A stretch of 64,000 nucleotides of DNA from Dactylorhiza incarnata (Eukaryota > Streptophyta > Magnoliopsida > Asparagales > Orchidaceae): positions 7,192,001-7,256,000 of the forward strand of contig JAWHQI010000013.1 in the NCBI GenBank assembly GCA_033032865.1. Direction: 5' to 3'. The translations under genes were made by a program, and so were the position numbers. Positions 55,412 through 64,000 of the stretch are shown here, piece after piece. The notes under the pieces were generated by a model, which saw nothing but the letters and a program-made list of their open reading frames with translations, did not search any database and was not told the origin of the DNA. Position 1 is the stretch's first letter, and each line of letters begins with the position of its first letter.

Positions 55412-56756
55412 ATCCTCGCCTTCTCGACGGCTCTGAAGCAACAGAGTTGATGTTAACTGTTTTTCAATTCATCAAATGTTTCATCACACTCCTTGGTCCA
55501 TTCAAACTTTGCTCTCCCACACAGAATTTTAAAGAATGGAGCACTCTTATCTCCTGAACGAGATATAAACTGACTCAAACCTGCCATCCATCACCCAATT
55601 GTTGAACTTCTTTAGGCGATTTCAGAGTTGTCATATCCAGGATTGTTTTTACCTTGTCTGCATTTGGCTCCAACTCTTCTGGGTGAGGAGATGACCAAGG
55701 AACTTTCCTTTGCTTGCTCCAAATACACACTTTAGAGGATTCAACTTCATGTTAAAGGCTCATAGAGTAGCGAACGTCTCATCGAGATCATTAAGATGAA
55801 TAGAAAAAGCTTTGCTTTTTATTAAGAGGTCATCAACGCACACTTCTAAGTTTCTTCCTTTTTGATTTTTAAACATAGTATCCATCATCCTTTGATACGT
55901 TGCAACAACATTTTTTAGCATAAAAGGCATCATGCGACAACAAAAACAATCGTCGTTCGTGATAAAAAAAAGTATGAAGAATATCGGGCTTATGCATTCT
56001 AATTTGGTGATAACCAGAGAATGCATCAAAAAAGCCCATACATGAGTACCCTACCACAGAATCAACTAAAGAATATATCTGGGGTAAGGGGTAGCAATAT
56101 TTCGGGCAAGATTTATCAAGTTTCGTAAAATCTACACACATCCTCCATTTTTCCCTTGCCTTTTTCACCATTACAACATTCAAAACCCAATCAGAGTATT
56201 GAATTATTTGAATAAACTTTGCCTTTAGGAGCTTATCCACCTCCTCCCTTATGAGTTGTACAAGGGTCACCGCTCTCTTATTCTGCTTGATTGGAGCGAA
56301 GCTCGGATTAACATTGAGGTGGTGGCAGACAACATCAGGATCAACTCAAGGCATGTCATCTGCTGACCAGGCGAAGACATCCAAATACTTCAGAAGACAG
56401 GAGATGAGCTGGTTCTTTTCCTCTTTGGACAATTCTGCATTGATGGAGAGCATCTTGCTTCAATCCTTCTTATCAACAGGAACAACTTGAGTCACCTGGG
56501 CAGGTTCCAGATGAGCTCCTTCTCTATAACTATTTCTCCACTGATTCTTCTACAACTCTAGGGTGGTCAGCACCTTGAAGAACTGGAAGAGTCTAAGACA
56601 TCTTCGGGGGAGGAGAAGATTCGGTCACATTGACCATCTTGACATAACACTCTCGAGCCAGCTTGGAGTCACTCCTGACCCGGTACTACTTTCCCTTGAG
56701 GGCAAACTTAACAGTATAGTCTCCTCAGGACCTTTCAACCGCCATGAGCTTATCCC
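55412..56756 (-). pseudogene. Tat-lineage Gypsy pol fragment (protease end to RT/RNase H)
   Basis: Minus strand, several frames and stops. Upstream: LARECYVKMVNVTE near 56640 and LISCLLKYLDVFAWSADDMP near 56380. RT: IREEVDKLLKAKFIQ, WRMCVDFTKLDKSCPK, YPLPQIYSLVDS, then MMPFMLKNVVATYQRMMD, with catalytic VCVDDLLIKS near 55820. The frame shifts between these blocks. The thumb and beginning of RNase H (CVFGASKGKFLGH) reach 55412, where the Ath-2 LTR starts. These are hallmarks of the Tat/Ogre-Retand branch. Confidence 0.78.
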
Positions 56757-57708
56757 GCGTGTTTTAGAAACGCTTGTTGATGGACCGCCAGTTTGTGGGT
56801 TGTCGATCTGGAGAGGGACCCTCCAGGGGTTTTGGCCCTTCTTTTTCTCTGGGTGGCACGGGAGCGGGCAAAGCTAAGCAGGGAGATCGACCGTCCAACA
56901 TTAGGCGGCTCACCCCTCAGGAGATGGCGAACCGCCGGGCCAAGGGCATATGCTTCAATTACGATGAGGTCTTTACTCGTGGACATCGGTGCATGTGCCT
57001 TTTTGACTTGAGGTGGAGGACCCCTCAGACGAGGACATTGGGGAAGAGGACCCAGGAGCTCCCGAAATTTCTATTCATGCCATGTCGGGACCTCATTCGG
57101 GAGATACGATTCAGCATCATATTTCAGTGGCAGGCCAGTCATCGGTCGCTCTCATGGACTCGGGAAGTACACGCAGATTTCTTAGTGACCTCACATCGCA
57201 GCAGCTTCATTTGTTAGTTACGAACCATCTGAACCTCCGAGTCTCTGTTGCCAATTCCATGGCCATGACGTGCACAGGAGTTTGTCGTGCATGTTGTGTC
57301 GATTGTGGTGGAGGGATACCATTCCCACATGGATTTCTATGTGATCGTTCTGCGGGGTTTCGAGCCCGTGTTGGGAGTCCGCTGGCTCCGCACCTTGACG
57401 CCGCTTCTATGGGATTTTGACTTGCTGACGATGACGTGGGGATGTCACCCCCACTAGACGGTGTTGTAAGGCCGCCCGACGCCTATCGCCCGACAGGTTT
57501 TTCTCGCCTGTGCTGACTAGACTAAGCCATCTGACCTTGAGGCTCTCTTACAGGAGTACAACGACACCACCACCACCCAACGGGTCTTCCTCCCTTGTAG
57601 TGTCGGGATTAACGCATTTTCCTTCTGCCAGGAACGACCCCTATAGTGGTTCGTCCCTACCGCTACCCCTTTCGGCATAAGCCTGATATTGAGCGATAGT
57701 GCGACGCT
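56757..57708 (+). pseudogene. Reina-type chromovirus gag end and protease
   Basis: The first recognisable Gag part holds the RRLTPQEMANRRAKGICFNY block and a decayed zinc knuckle (CFNYDEVFTRGHRC; the second Cys is now Tyr). In another frame comes an acidic linker, then protease with VALMDSGSTRRFLS near 57150. The rest (57420-57708) reads through several stops. The left end adjoins the oppositely oriented Tat fragment at about 56757. Confidence 0.75.
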
Positions 57709-58939
57709 ATGCTGCAGCAGGGCATCATCCGCCATAGTGTGTCCCCCTTCTCATCCCCGGTCTTATTGGTCAACAAGAAGGATGACACATGGCATTTCTG
57801 TGTTGATTACATCGAGCTGAATGCGCGGACGGTGAAGGACAAGTTCCCCATTCCGGTTGTGGAGGAGCTCCTGGAGGAGTTGCATGGCGCCCGCTTCTTC
57901 TCCAAGCTGGATCTTTGTTCCGGCTACCACCAGGTGCACATGGCCTCCGAGGATGTAGAGAAGACGGCCTTTCGCACGCACCATGGCCACTTCGACTTTC
58001 TCGTGATGACATTTGGGCTTACCAACGCCCCTTCGACCTTCCAGGCCCTCATGAACGAGGTATTTCACGACTTGTTACGTCGATGTGTACTTGTTTTCTT
58101 TGACAATATTTTGGTCTACATCGCTACTTGGGAGTCCCACATGGGTCACCTTCGAGCATTTTTTCAGTTAGTCCGCACTCACAGGATCTTCTTGAAGCGA
58201 GCCAAATGTTTTTTTGGGATCGAACGAGTCTCATACTTGGGTCATGTTGTTGACAACACAGGGGTCTCGGTTGACCCCCTCAAAATTCAGGGTGTGACCG
58301 ATTGGCCCGTTCCCTATTCCCAGCGGGAGCTACGGTGTTTTCTTGGTCTTGCAGGCTATTATCGGCGCTTTATACAAGGGTACGACATCATCGCAGCACC
58401 ATTGTTTGCTCTCTTGAAGAGACAGTCCTTTGACTGGGGGCGACTCCGTGATGACCGCTTTTCGTGTCCTTCAGCATGCCCTGGTGTCGGCTCTAGTGCT
58501 GAGTCTACCGGATTTTGACCAGGAGTTCCAGGTAGAGTGTTACGTGTTCGGAGAAGGGTGCAGTGCTGTGCTGCATCTGGTGAGCGACCCGATCACATAT
58601 TTTAGTCGACGGACCGCCATTCATCATCAGAAGCTCCAGGCTTACGAGCAAGAGCTAATTGGATTAGCCAAAGCCGTCCAACATTGGCGACCGTACTTAT
58701 GGGGACGCCCTTTCCTTATTTGCACCGATCACTTCAGTATCAAGTACCTACTGGAGCAGCACCTCATAACTACCCCGCAGCAGCATTGGATCAGTAAAAT
58801 GTTGGGCTCTGACTTTCATGTGAAATATAAGGCGGGGGCCTTGAACCGGGCCGTCGATGCCCTCTCCCACCGCGATCATCAGGAGGGATGCCTGCTGGCT
58901 ATTTCTTCCTCGGCCTCGACCATTCACCACTGCCTATAG
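57709..58939 (+). pseudogene. Reina-type RT and RNase H, catalytic Asp changed
   Basis: [78 protein letters not shown]. The catalytic box reads FFDN instead of FFDD (near 58100), so one metal-binding Asp is lost. It then runs [15 protein letters not shown]. The frame shifts near 58450. RNase H: ITYFSRRTAIHHQKLQAYEQ, CTDHFSIKYLLEQ, to DALSHRDHQEG. Stop at 58937-58939. Confidence 0.82.
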
Positions 58940-59637
58940 AGTGAGATTCAAGACACACCAATTCTACGCGAGCTGCTTCACCGCATTGAGGAGGGGAAAG
59001 TGCCCTCCGAATGGACGGCCCAGGACGGCCTCATCTTGTACATAGATCGCCTCCATATGTTAGACATGTTACCTTTGATCCTGGATATCCTGACGGGGAT
59101 CCACGACACCACCCATGAAGGGATCCATAAGTCCCTTCAGCGGATCCGGACAGAGTTCTTTTGGAAGGGACTCAAATGAGGGGTCCAAGACTTCATTGCC
59201 CTTTGCCCCGCATGCCAACGCAATAAGGACGACAACCTCCTACCAGCTGGGTTGCTCCAACCTCTTCCCGTCCCAACACAGATTTGGGCTGACATCGATG
59301 GATTTCATTGAGGGGTTACCTACTTCGAATGGCATCTCCATCATCTTGGTGATGGTCGATCGTTTGTCCAAGGGCACGCACTTCATGGCATTGAGTCGCC
59401 CTATGTAGCGGAACATGCTGGCCCTCATATTCTTCGATCAGGTGTTCGGTTTACACAACATCACAAAGAGTACTAGTGTCTAACAGGGACAAGATTTTTA
59501 CCTCATTATTCTAGCAGGAGCTATTCACATTATGTGGCACCAAATTTGCTCTCTCCTCAGCTTGCAACCCGCAGTAAGAAGCGCAGACAGAGGTGGTCAA
59601 TCGGACACTCGAGATGTACCTGTATTGTATTACCGGA
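58940..59637 (+). pseudogene. Reina-type integrase fragment, cut by Sire-D
   Basis: Pieces in different frames: [15 protein letters not shown] zinc-region remnant near 59105, [13 protein letters not shown] near 59210, [20 protein letters not shown] near 59300, then a decayed catalytic core to 59637. No chromodomain is reached because Sire-D is inserted here. Confidence 0.72.
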
Positions 59638-61249
59638 TGTTGGAACAACCCTATTACTGATTTGGGCTAGGATCACTATCTGTTGACTAGGACTAAGTTG
59701 ACCCCAATGTATTGTCTAAGGGTCAAGGTTTTAGGCTGCTAGAACTTAAGGAAAAGAATAAATTTATGCGTTCGGCGAACACCATACTGCGTTCGACGAA
59801 CTCCATCCTGCATTCGACCAACGGCATGCTCCAGTTCGACGAACTTGCCAAGTCTCAGCGTTCGACGAACTTGCCAAGTCTCAGTGTTCGACGAACTTGC
59901 CAAGTCTCAGCGTTCGACGAACTTCCCAAGTCTCAGCGTTCGACGAACTCCTTCCTGTGTTCGACGAAAGTGCTTCTCAGATCGACTAACACAATTCTTC
60001 AAGCCAGATTAAGCAGTTTATCTTTCAGTTCGTCGATCTTCAACTTGAGCTCGACGAACTCCAGTCTGTGTTCGACGAATCAGCATCAAAAGTTCAGTTC
60101 GACGAAATCAACATTCAGATCGACGAACTCAACATTCTGTTCGACGAACTTAGTTCTCAGGTCGACGAATTTTCTCCTCAGTTCTTAATTTCAGAAGGAT
60201 CAGCTATTCTTTGAACTCCGATCGACTAATCAGCAACGGATCTATTCCAATCAGATAAGTCAGGATTTAATCATTTCCTTTTATTATTCTCTTATTTCGA
60301 GAAAGTAGCCATTAGCATTTATTAAAAAGGAAAAGGAATTAAAGATCAGTTTGCAGTTCCAAGAAACAATCAATTCTGATTATTCTATTCCTTATTCAGA
60401 AGATTTGATTTTTCAAATCAGTCAGATTATCTCTAAGAAAAAGGAAGAAAAAGATTTACAGGATTACGGTACAACAAGATTGAAAGAAGAAAAGAGAATA
60501 CAGTCGAGAGAAAAATACAGAAAGCAGAAAAGAAAAAGTTTTCATAAAGTTCATCTTCCTCAAGCGGCACACTCTCATCCTCAGAGAACAACAATCTTCA
60601 TACTCTCAGTTCTCAGCTGTTGATCTCAAATCTTCAAGAGCAACAACAAATCTGAGAAACTTTGTCTCTCAGATTCATCAGCTATCAAGGAAGATTTTCA
60701 ATCAAGAGAAAGCTCCATCCTCTAACTGTCAACTATTTTCTATCAGACAGGGGGAGCTTTACAACAACACAATCCACTAGTCTTCTCTCAGATTATTGAC
60801 AGAGAAGAACTTCATAACCCTCTTTATCCCATCTTGTACAGGGTTCTAACTCCCTTCAAAAGTTAAACCTTTGGTGGCAGGGCACCTGATCAAAAACCTG
60901 TAGTTTGGTTTGAGCACCTGATCAAAATCTCAGTGGTGTTTGGGCAGCTGATCAAAAACCCATTGGTGATAGGGCACCTGATCAAAAACCTAGCGGATTC
61001 CTACCAAGGGTGGTAGAAGAGTAGATGTACCCAGGTTTATTGGGGAACTACTATAGATCCTTGTGTCTTCTGTGTTTTTGTTTATTTTCTGTACTGTGTT
61101 GTGCTGTGTTTTCTTTATTTGTTTTTATAAATCACTCAGTACACACATATATATCACTATTTTAATTCCGCTATAAAAATAAGTGAAAAACTTTTTAATA
61201 CTCTATTCACCCCCCTCTAGAGTAACTTTAAGATCTAACCTCACTTTCA
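59638..61249 (+). repeat. 5' LTR of Sire-D
   Basis: 1612 bp, TGTTGGAACAACC...CTCACTTTCA. U3 array of GTTCGACGAACTC words at 59765-60180, including four tandem AAGTCTCAGCGTTCGACGAA units (59855-59955). R-U5 has four GGTG...CACC/TGATCA units (60873-60995). A six-C run lies at 61210-61215. It is about 300 bp shorter than the Sire-C LTRs. Confidence 0.9.
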
Positions 61250-61303
61250 ATTGGTATCAGAGGTTTCAACTGATATCAGAGGACTTTCAATTGGTATCAG
61301 AGG
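61245..61303 (+). repeat. Triplicated LTR-end/primer-site segment of Sire-D
   Basis: Three tandem copies of TTTCAATTGGTATCAGAGG: 61245-61263, 61264-61282 (changed to TTTCAACTGATATCAGAGG) and 61285-61303. The first is at the LTR junction. Sire-C has only one copy. Confidence 0.88.
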
Positions 61304-61390
61304 TTGGTTGATTCTTTACAGGCTAACACCTGAATCAAAAGATTAATTAGATCTTAATTTTCTTCTAGAGTTTCTTTTGCTAAAAATCCA

Positions 61391-62684
61391 TGGTATGAAC
61401 AAAGAATACTCAAGCAGAAGACCTCCTATGTGCAATCTAAATAAGTTTGCATTATGGAAGGTGAGGATCAGGTTATATATGAATTCTATTGACAAAGATA
61501 TTTTCAATGTTATTTTGACAGAACCTCCTACTCCTACAGCAACAACAAGTGTTGAAGCAACAACTAACAATAATGCTGTTCCACCTCCTGAGTGGACAGA
61601 AGCTCAAAAGAAGCAGAGAAGTGCTGATGCCAAAGCAATAAACATATTAGCACAAACAATGTCAGATGACATCTTTCAAAAAGGTTGTGGAATGCACCTC
61701 AACCAGGGAAATCTGGACCTCCCTTAACAACATGGTTGAAGGATCTGCAGATGAGAGAAAATATAGAAGATCTCATCTCATCTCTCAGTATGAAAATTTC
61801 AAGAAAGGAGAAACTGAGAGTGTTGCAGATATGTACAATAGACTCAGCCTCATAACCAATGAGCTGAAATCTCTAGACAAAGTGATCTCCATCACTGAAG
61901 TCAATGATATGATCTTAATGAGCTTCCCTAGTACATGAGACTCTAGGATCTGGCCAATCAAGGAAGCCAGAAGCCTTAATGAGATCTCTACTGAGGCCTT
62001 GTTAGGCAAGCTTAAATCCTATGAGGAGCTTATCAAGTCCAGAGAAGCTGAACAATCTACTTCCTCACCAGCATCCAAGAAGGAAAGGAGCATTGCTTTC
62101 CAAGCAACTGAAGAGGAAGATAAAGCTCCAAGAGAAGTGGAGTTTATGAGTCTTCTAGCCAAGAGATTCTACAAGATGGCTAGAAAGGATTTCAGAAAGA
62201 AGGATCTCAGATCAAAAGAAAAGCCAAGGTAAGACAAAACTAATTCTAAAGAAATTATTTGTTATGGCTGCAGGAAACCTGGACACATTCTACCTGAGTG
62301 TCTAGAGAACCAAAAGAAGGAAAAGAGAAAAGAGAAAGAAGAGAAAAGGCACTCCAGCAAGCCTTCCTCCCACAAACATAAGCATAAGGGAAAGGCTTTG
62401 TAGCTGAATCTTGGAGTGAGACAGAATTAGAATCTTCATCCAGCTCTTCTGAAGATGAAGAAAAATCAAATGAGAAGGACCAATACTTGATGGCTATTTA
62501 TGACTCAAGCAGTGAGTCAGAACATGCATCAACATCCAGCTCTAGTGATGATGAAGATGATGAAGAAGAAAGAAACTTATGCATGATGGCTATCAATGCC
62601 TCAGGAAGTAATTCAGAAGAATCAGAATCAGACAATGACAGTGATCAGGTAATATCTACCTTTGATTTTAATTCAAATGAATTC
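61391..62684 (+). pseudogene. gag: gag of Sire-D, frameshifted and truncated
   Basis: Starts near MNKEYSSRRPPMCNLNKF, the same start as Sire-C Gag. The core frame shifts at a run of A near 61677. The region missing from Sire-C (CTSTREIWTS) is present here. Further breaks: TGA at 61936-61938, a TAA at 62230-62232, and a 1-base shift near 62400. Zinc knuckle CYGCRKPGHILPEC near 62260. The acidic Ser/Asp/Glu repeats (STSSSSDDEDDEEERN) continue to 62684, where the next LTR starts. Confidence 0.85.
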
Positions 62685-64000
62685 TGTTGAAATCGATTTC
62701 TCAGCCTCTTGTGAATCTCGGGGCCCTCACCGAAATGAGGGGCAGCTAGCCCTTACTGATCCCTCGGAGAAGGTAGACTGAAGACTAGGAAAATGACTAA
62801 GACCTTAGTCACAGCGAGGAGGTCCCTCCACTAACCCGGAAGATCGTTGAGCGCTTCCCCTCCCAAGCCAAAGCTGAGACTCTGGCACCTTGGAGAGCTC
62901 TGGAAATGCTAGCCAAGGAGAGCCTGAGGAGAGAGAAGCTGAAGTGAAGTCCTCTCCAAAGGTGCCCTTTAGGTCTTATTTATAGGTTTTTTGATCTGGC
63001 CTGCAAGTAGCTGGATTTCGCCTTTTGATTTTACTATCCGCACCCCAAATGGGTCTGCTAACAGCCAAACTCTGCTGTTTGGAGAGGGTGAAGGCAGACC
63101 ACCCAGGGTAAAAGGGTAATTTGGCCCTATCAACCTATGGGTAAGGAACTGCGAGAACATTACTGTCGAAGCTCTCGCGGGCCTTCTCGCGAGTCCTGCT
63201 CGCGATGCCTCTCCTAGGCGATCGCCCTGCGAGGACCTCACTGGCCCATTCTGGTGGTATCTGCCGAGGTCCAGTCTCACGAGCCTTCCGAGAGACCGCC
63301 TCTTGACTTCGTCGAGCTCAACACACATTTCGTTGAACGCAGGGCGTTTCGCCGATCACAGACGAGCTCGACAACGGCAGAACGTTGAACTGTTCACTGA
63401 CCGCTGAGATGGGCGGTTCGTCGACCGCTGAGATGCTGAGATTGAAGCAAGCAGTTCGTCGAACGCGGGAAACAATTCGCCGAACATATAATTGAGCTCG
63501 CCGGATGCTGAGGCCCGGTCTCGCGAGCCTTCCTGCGAGACCGCCTCTTGACTTTGTCGCGCACTGAGCACATTTTCCTGAACACCTCTTTACCGAACAT
63601 AGGTCTTCTTCTGCCAGCGGCTTGTGAGGTATTGGTTTGCCAGCCCTCGCTTGGCCCAGTCTTTTGAAGAAATCTGCTGAGGTTTGGATCTCGCGACTCC
63701 TCTTGCGAGACCATCCCTTTAGCTTTAATGAGCATAGAACACTTCGTCGACTTCTGATGATTTCACCGAACAGGGGTGAGCTCGACGACCGCAGGTGAGC
63801 TCGACGAACACGGGAGAGTTCGTCGAACGCGGGACTCCTTTCGTCGAGCTCAGAAAGCTTCCTCAAACTGCCCGCAAGCGTTTAGCTCGCCGACCATTCT
63901 CGCTCGCCTATCAGCGAGCCTTCCGAGAGAGACTTCTCCAAGGCCCCTCTCGCGAGGTCTTTGGCCAAATGGCCTTCCTCTCTTATTACTTCCTTCGTCC
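62685..64000 (-). repeat. Sire-E: LTR inserted in Sire-D gag, continues beyond the window
   Basis: It begins TGTTGAAATCG right after AATTC (likely TSD). Minus orientation is inferred from TATAAATA on the minus strand at 62977-62984, with the word arrays upstream of it. The arrays (63160-64000) mix CTCGCGAG-type palindromes with TTCGTCGAGCTC and TTCGTCGAACGC words. It has no primer site at the left, so this is the 3' LTR end of an element or a solo LTR. No coding frame is seen. Confidence 0.7.

Larger units (their letters stand above)
59638..62684 (+). mobile_element. Sire-D: 5' part of a Ty1/Copia element, same family as Sire-C
   Basis: A plus-strand element whose 5' LTR and gag match Sire-C (on the opposite strand). 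It is inserted in the Reina integrase; CCGGA (59633-59637) is the likely left TSD. Its gag is interrupted at 62685 by another LTR, and the rest lies beyond the window. Confidence 0.88.

Overview
This window is repeat-dense nuclear DNA of a flowering plant. I see no host gene, no tRNA or rRNA gene, and nothing bacterial. Almost every base belongs to long terminal repeat (LTR) retrotransposons nested in one another. Evidence for a plant: Athila, Tat, Tekay/Del and Reina lineages of Ty3/Gypsy; Sirevirus-type Ty1/Copia elements with initiator-tRNA-Met primer sites; a tRNA-Asp primer site in Athila; TATA-box promoters in the LTRs; and a plant-style intron. The species cannot be told from the sequence.

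Layout. 1-7474: Sire-A, a minus-strand Copia element with only a gag remnant and an antisense, intron-containing pseudogene; its 3' LTR runs off the left edge. 7480-26542: Sire-B, a plus-strand Copia deletion derivative (gag plus RNase H), flanked by the 5-bp target-site duplication (TSD) CCGGT. Its 5' LTR is split by Ath-1 (8278-20805, TSD CGCTT), a recent, nearly complete Athila element. The 5' LTR of Ath-1 is split in turn by a solo Athila-type LTR (9312-11004, TSD ATTAA). 26543-32149: leader and long LTR (Tek-A) of a minus-strand Tekay/Del-like element. 32150-43354: Gypsy gag and leader, interrupted by Sire-C (32752-42957, TSD GGATG), a full-length minus-strand Copia element with several stops. 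43355-52229: Tek-B LTR, minus-strand chromovirus pol with a chromodomain, and a truncated Tek-C LTR. 52230-55411: 5' end of a minus-strand Athila element (Ath-2). 55412-56756: minus-strand Tat-lineage pol fragment. 56757-59637: plus-strand Reina-type remnant. 59638-62684: Sire-D, 5' LTR and gag, cut by a further LTR (Sire-E, 62685 to the window end).

Function. The elements share the usual retrotransposition plan: transcription from the LTR, a tRNA primer, Gag particles, protease, reverse transcriptase, RNase H and integrase. None looks fully autonomous. Ath-1 is the most recent (three LTR substitutions seen by eye) but has a stop between RT and RNase H and a 70-bp frameshifting duplication.

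The most unusual signal cuts across families. In LTRs of both superfamilies the stretch about 100-850 bases from the LTR 5' end, often just upstream of a recognisable TATA box, is filled with a family-specific array of short, dyad-symmetric, often CpG-rich words. Several transcribed leaders or R-U5 regions also carry repeated small hairpins. In some the loop is constant and the stem varies by compensatory changes; in one family the stem is constant and the loop varies. Further covarying or duplicated hairpins lie in the untranslated regions of Sire-A and Ath-1. I regard these palindrome and hairpin arrays as the best candidate for an undescribed system here.
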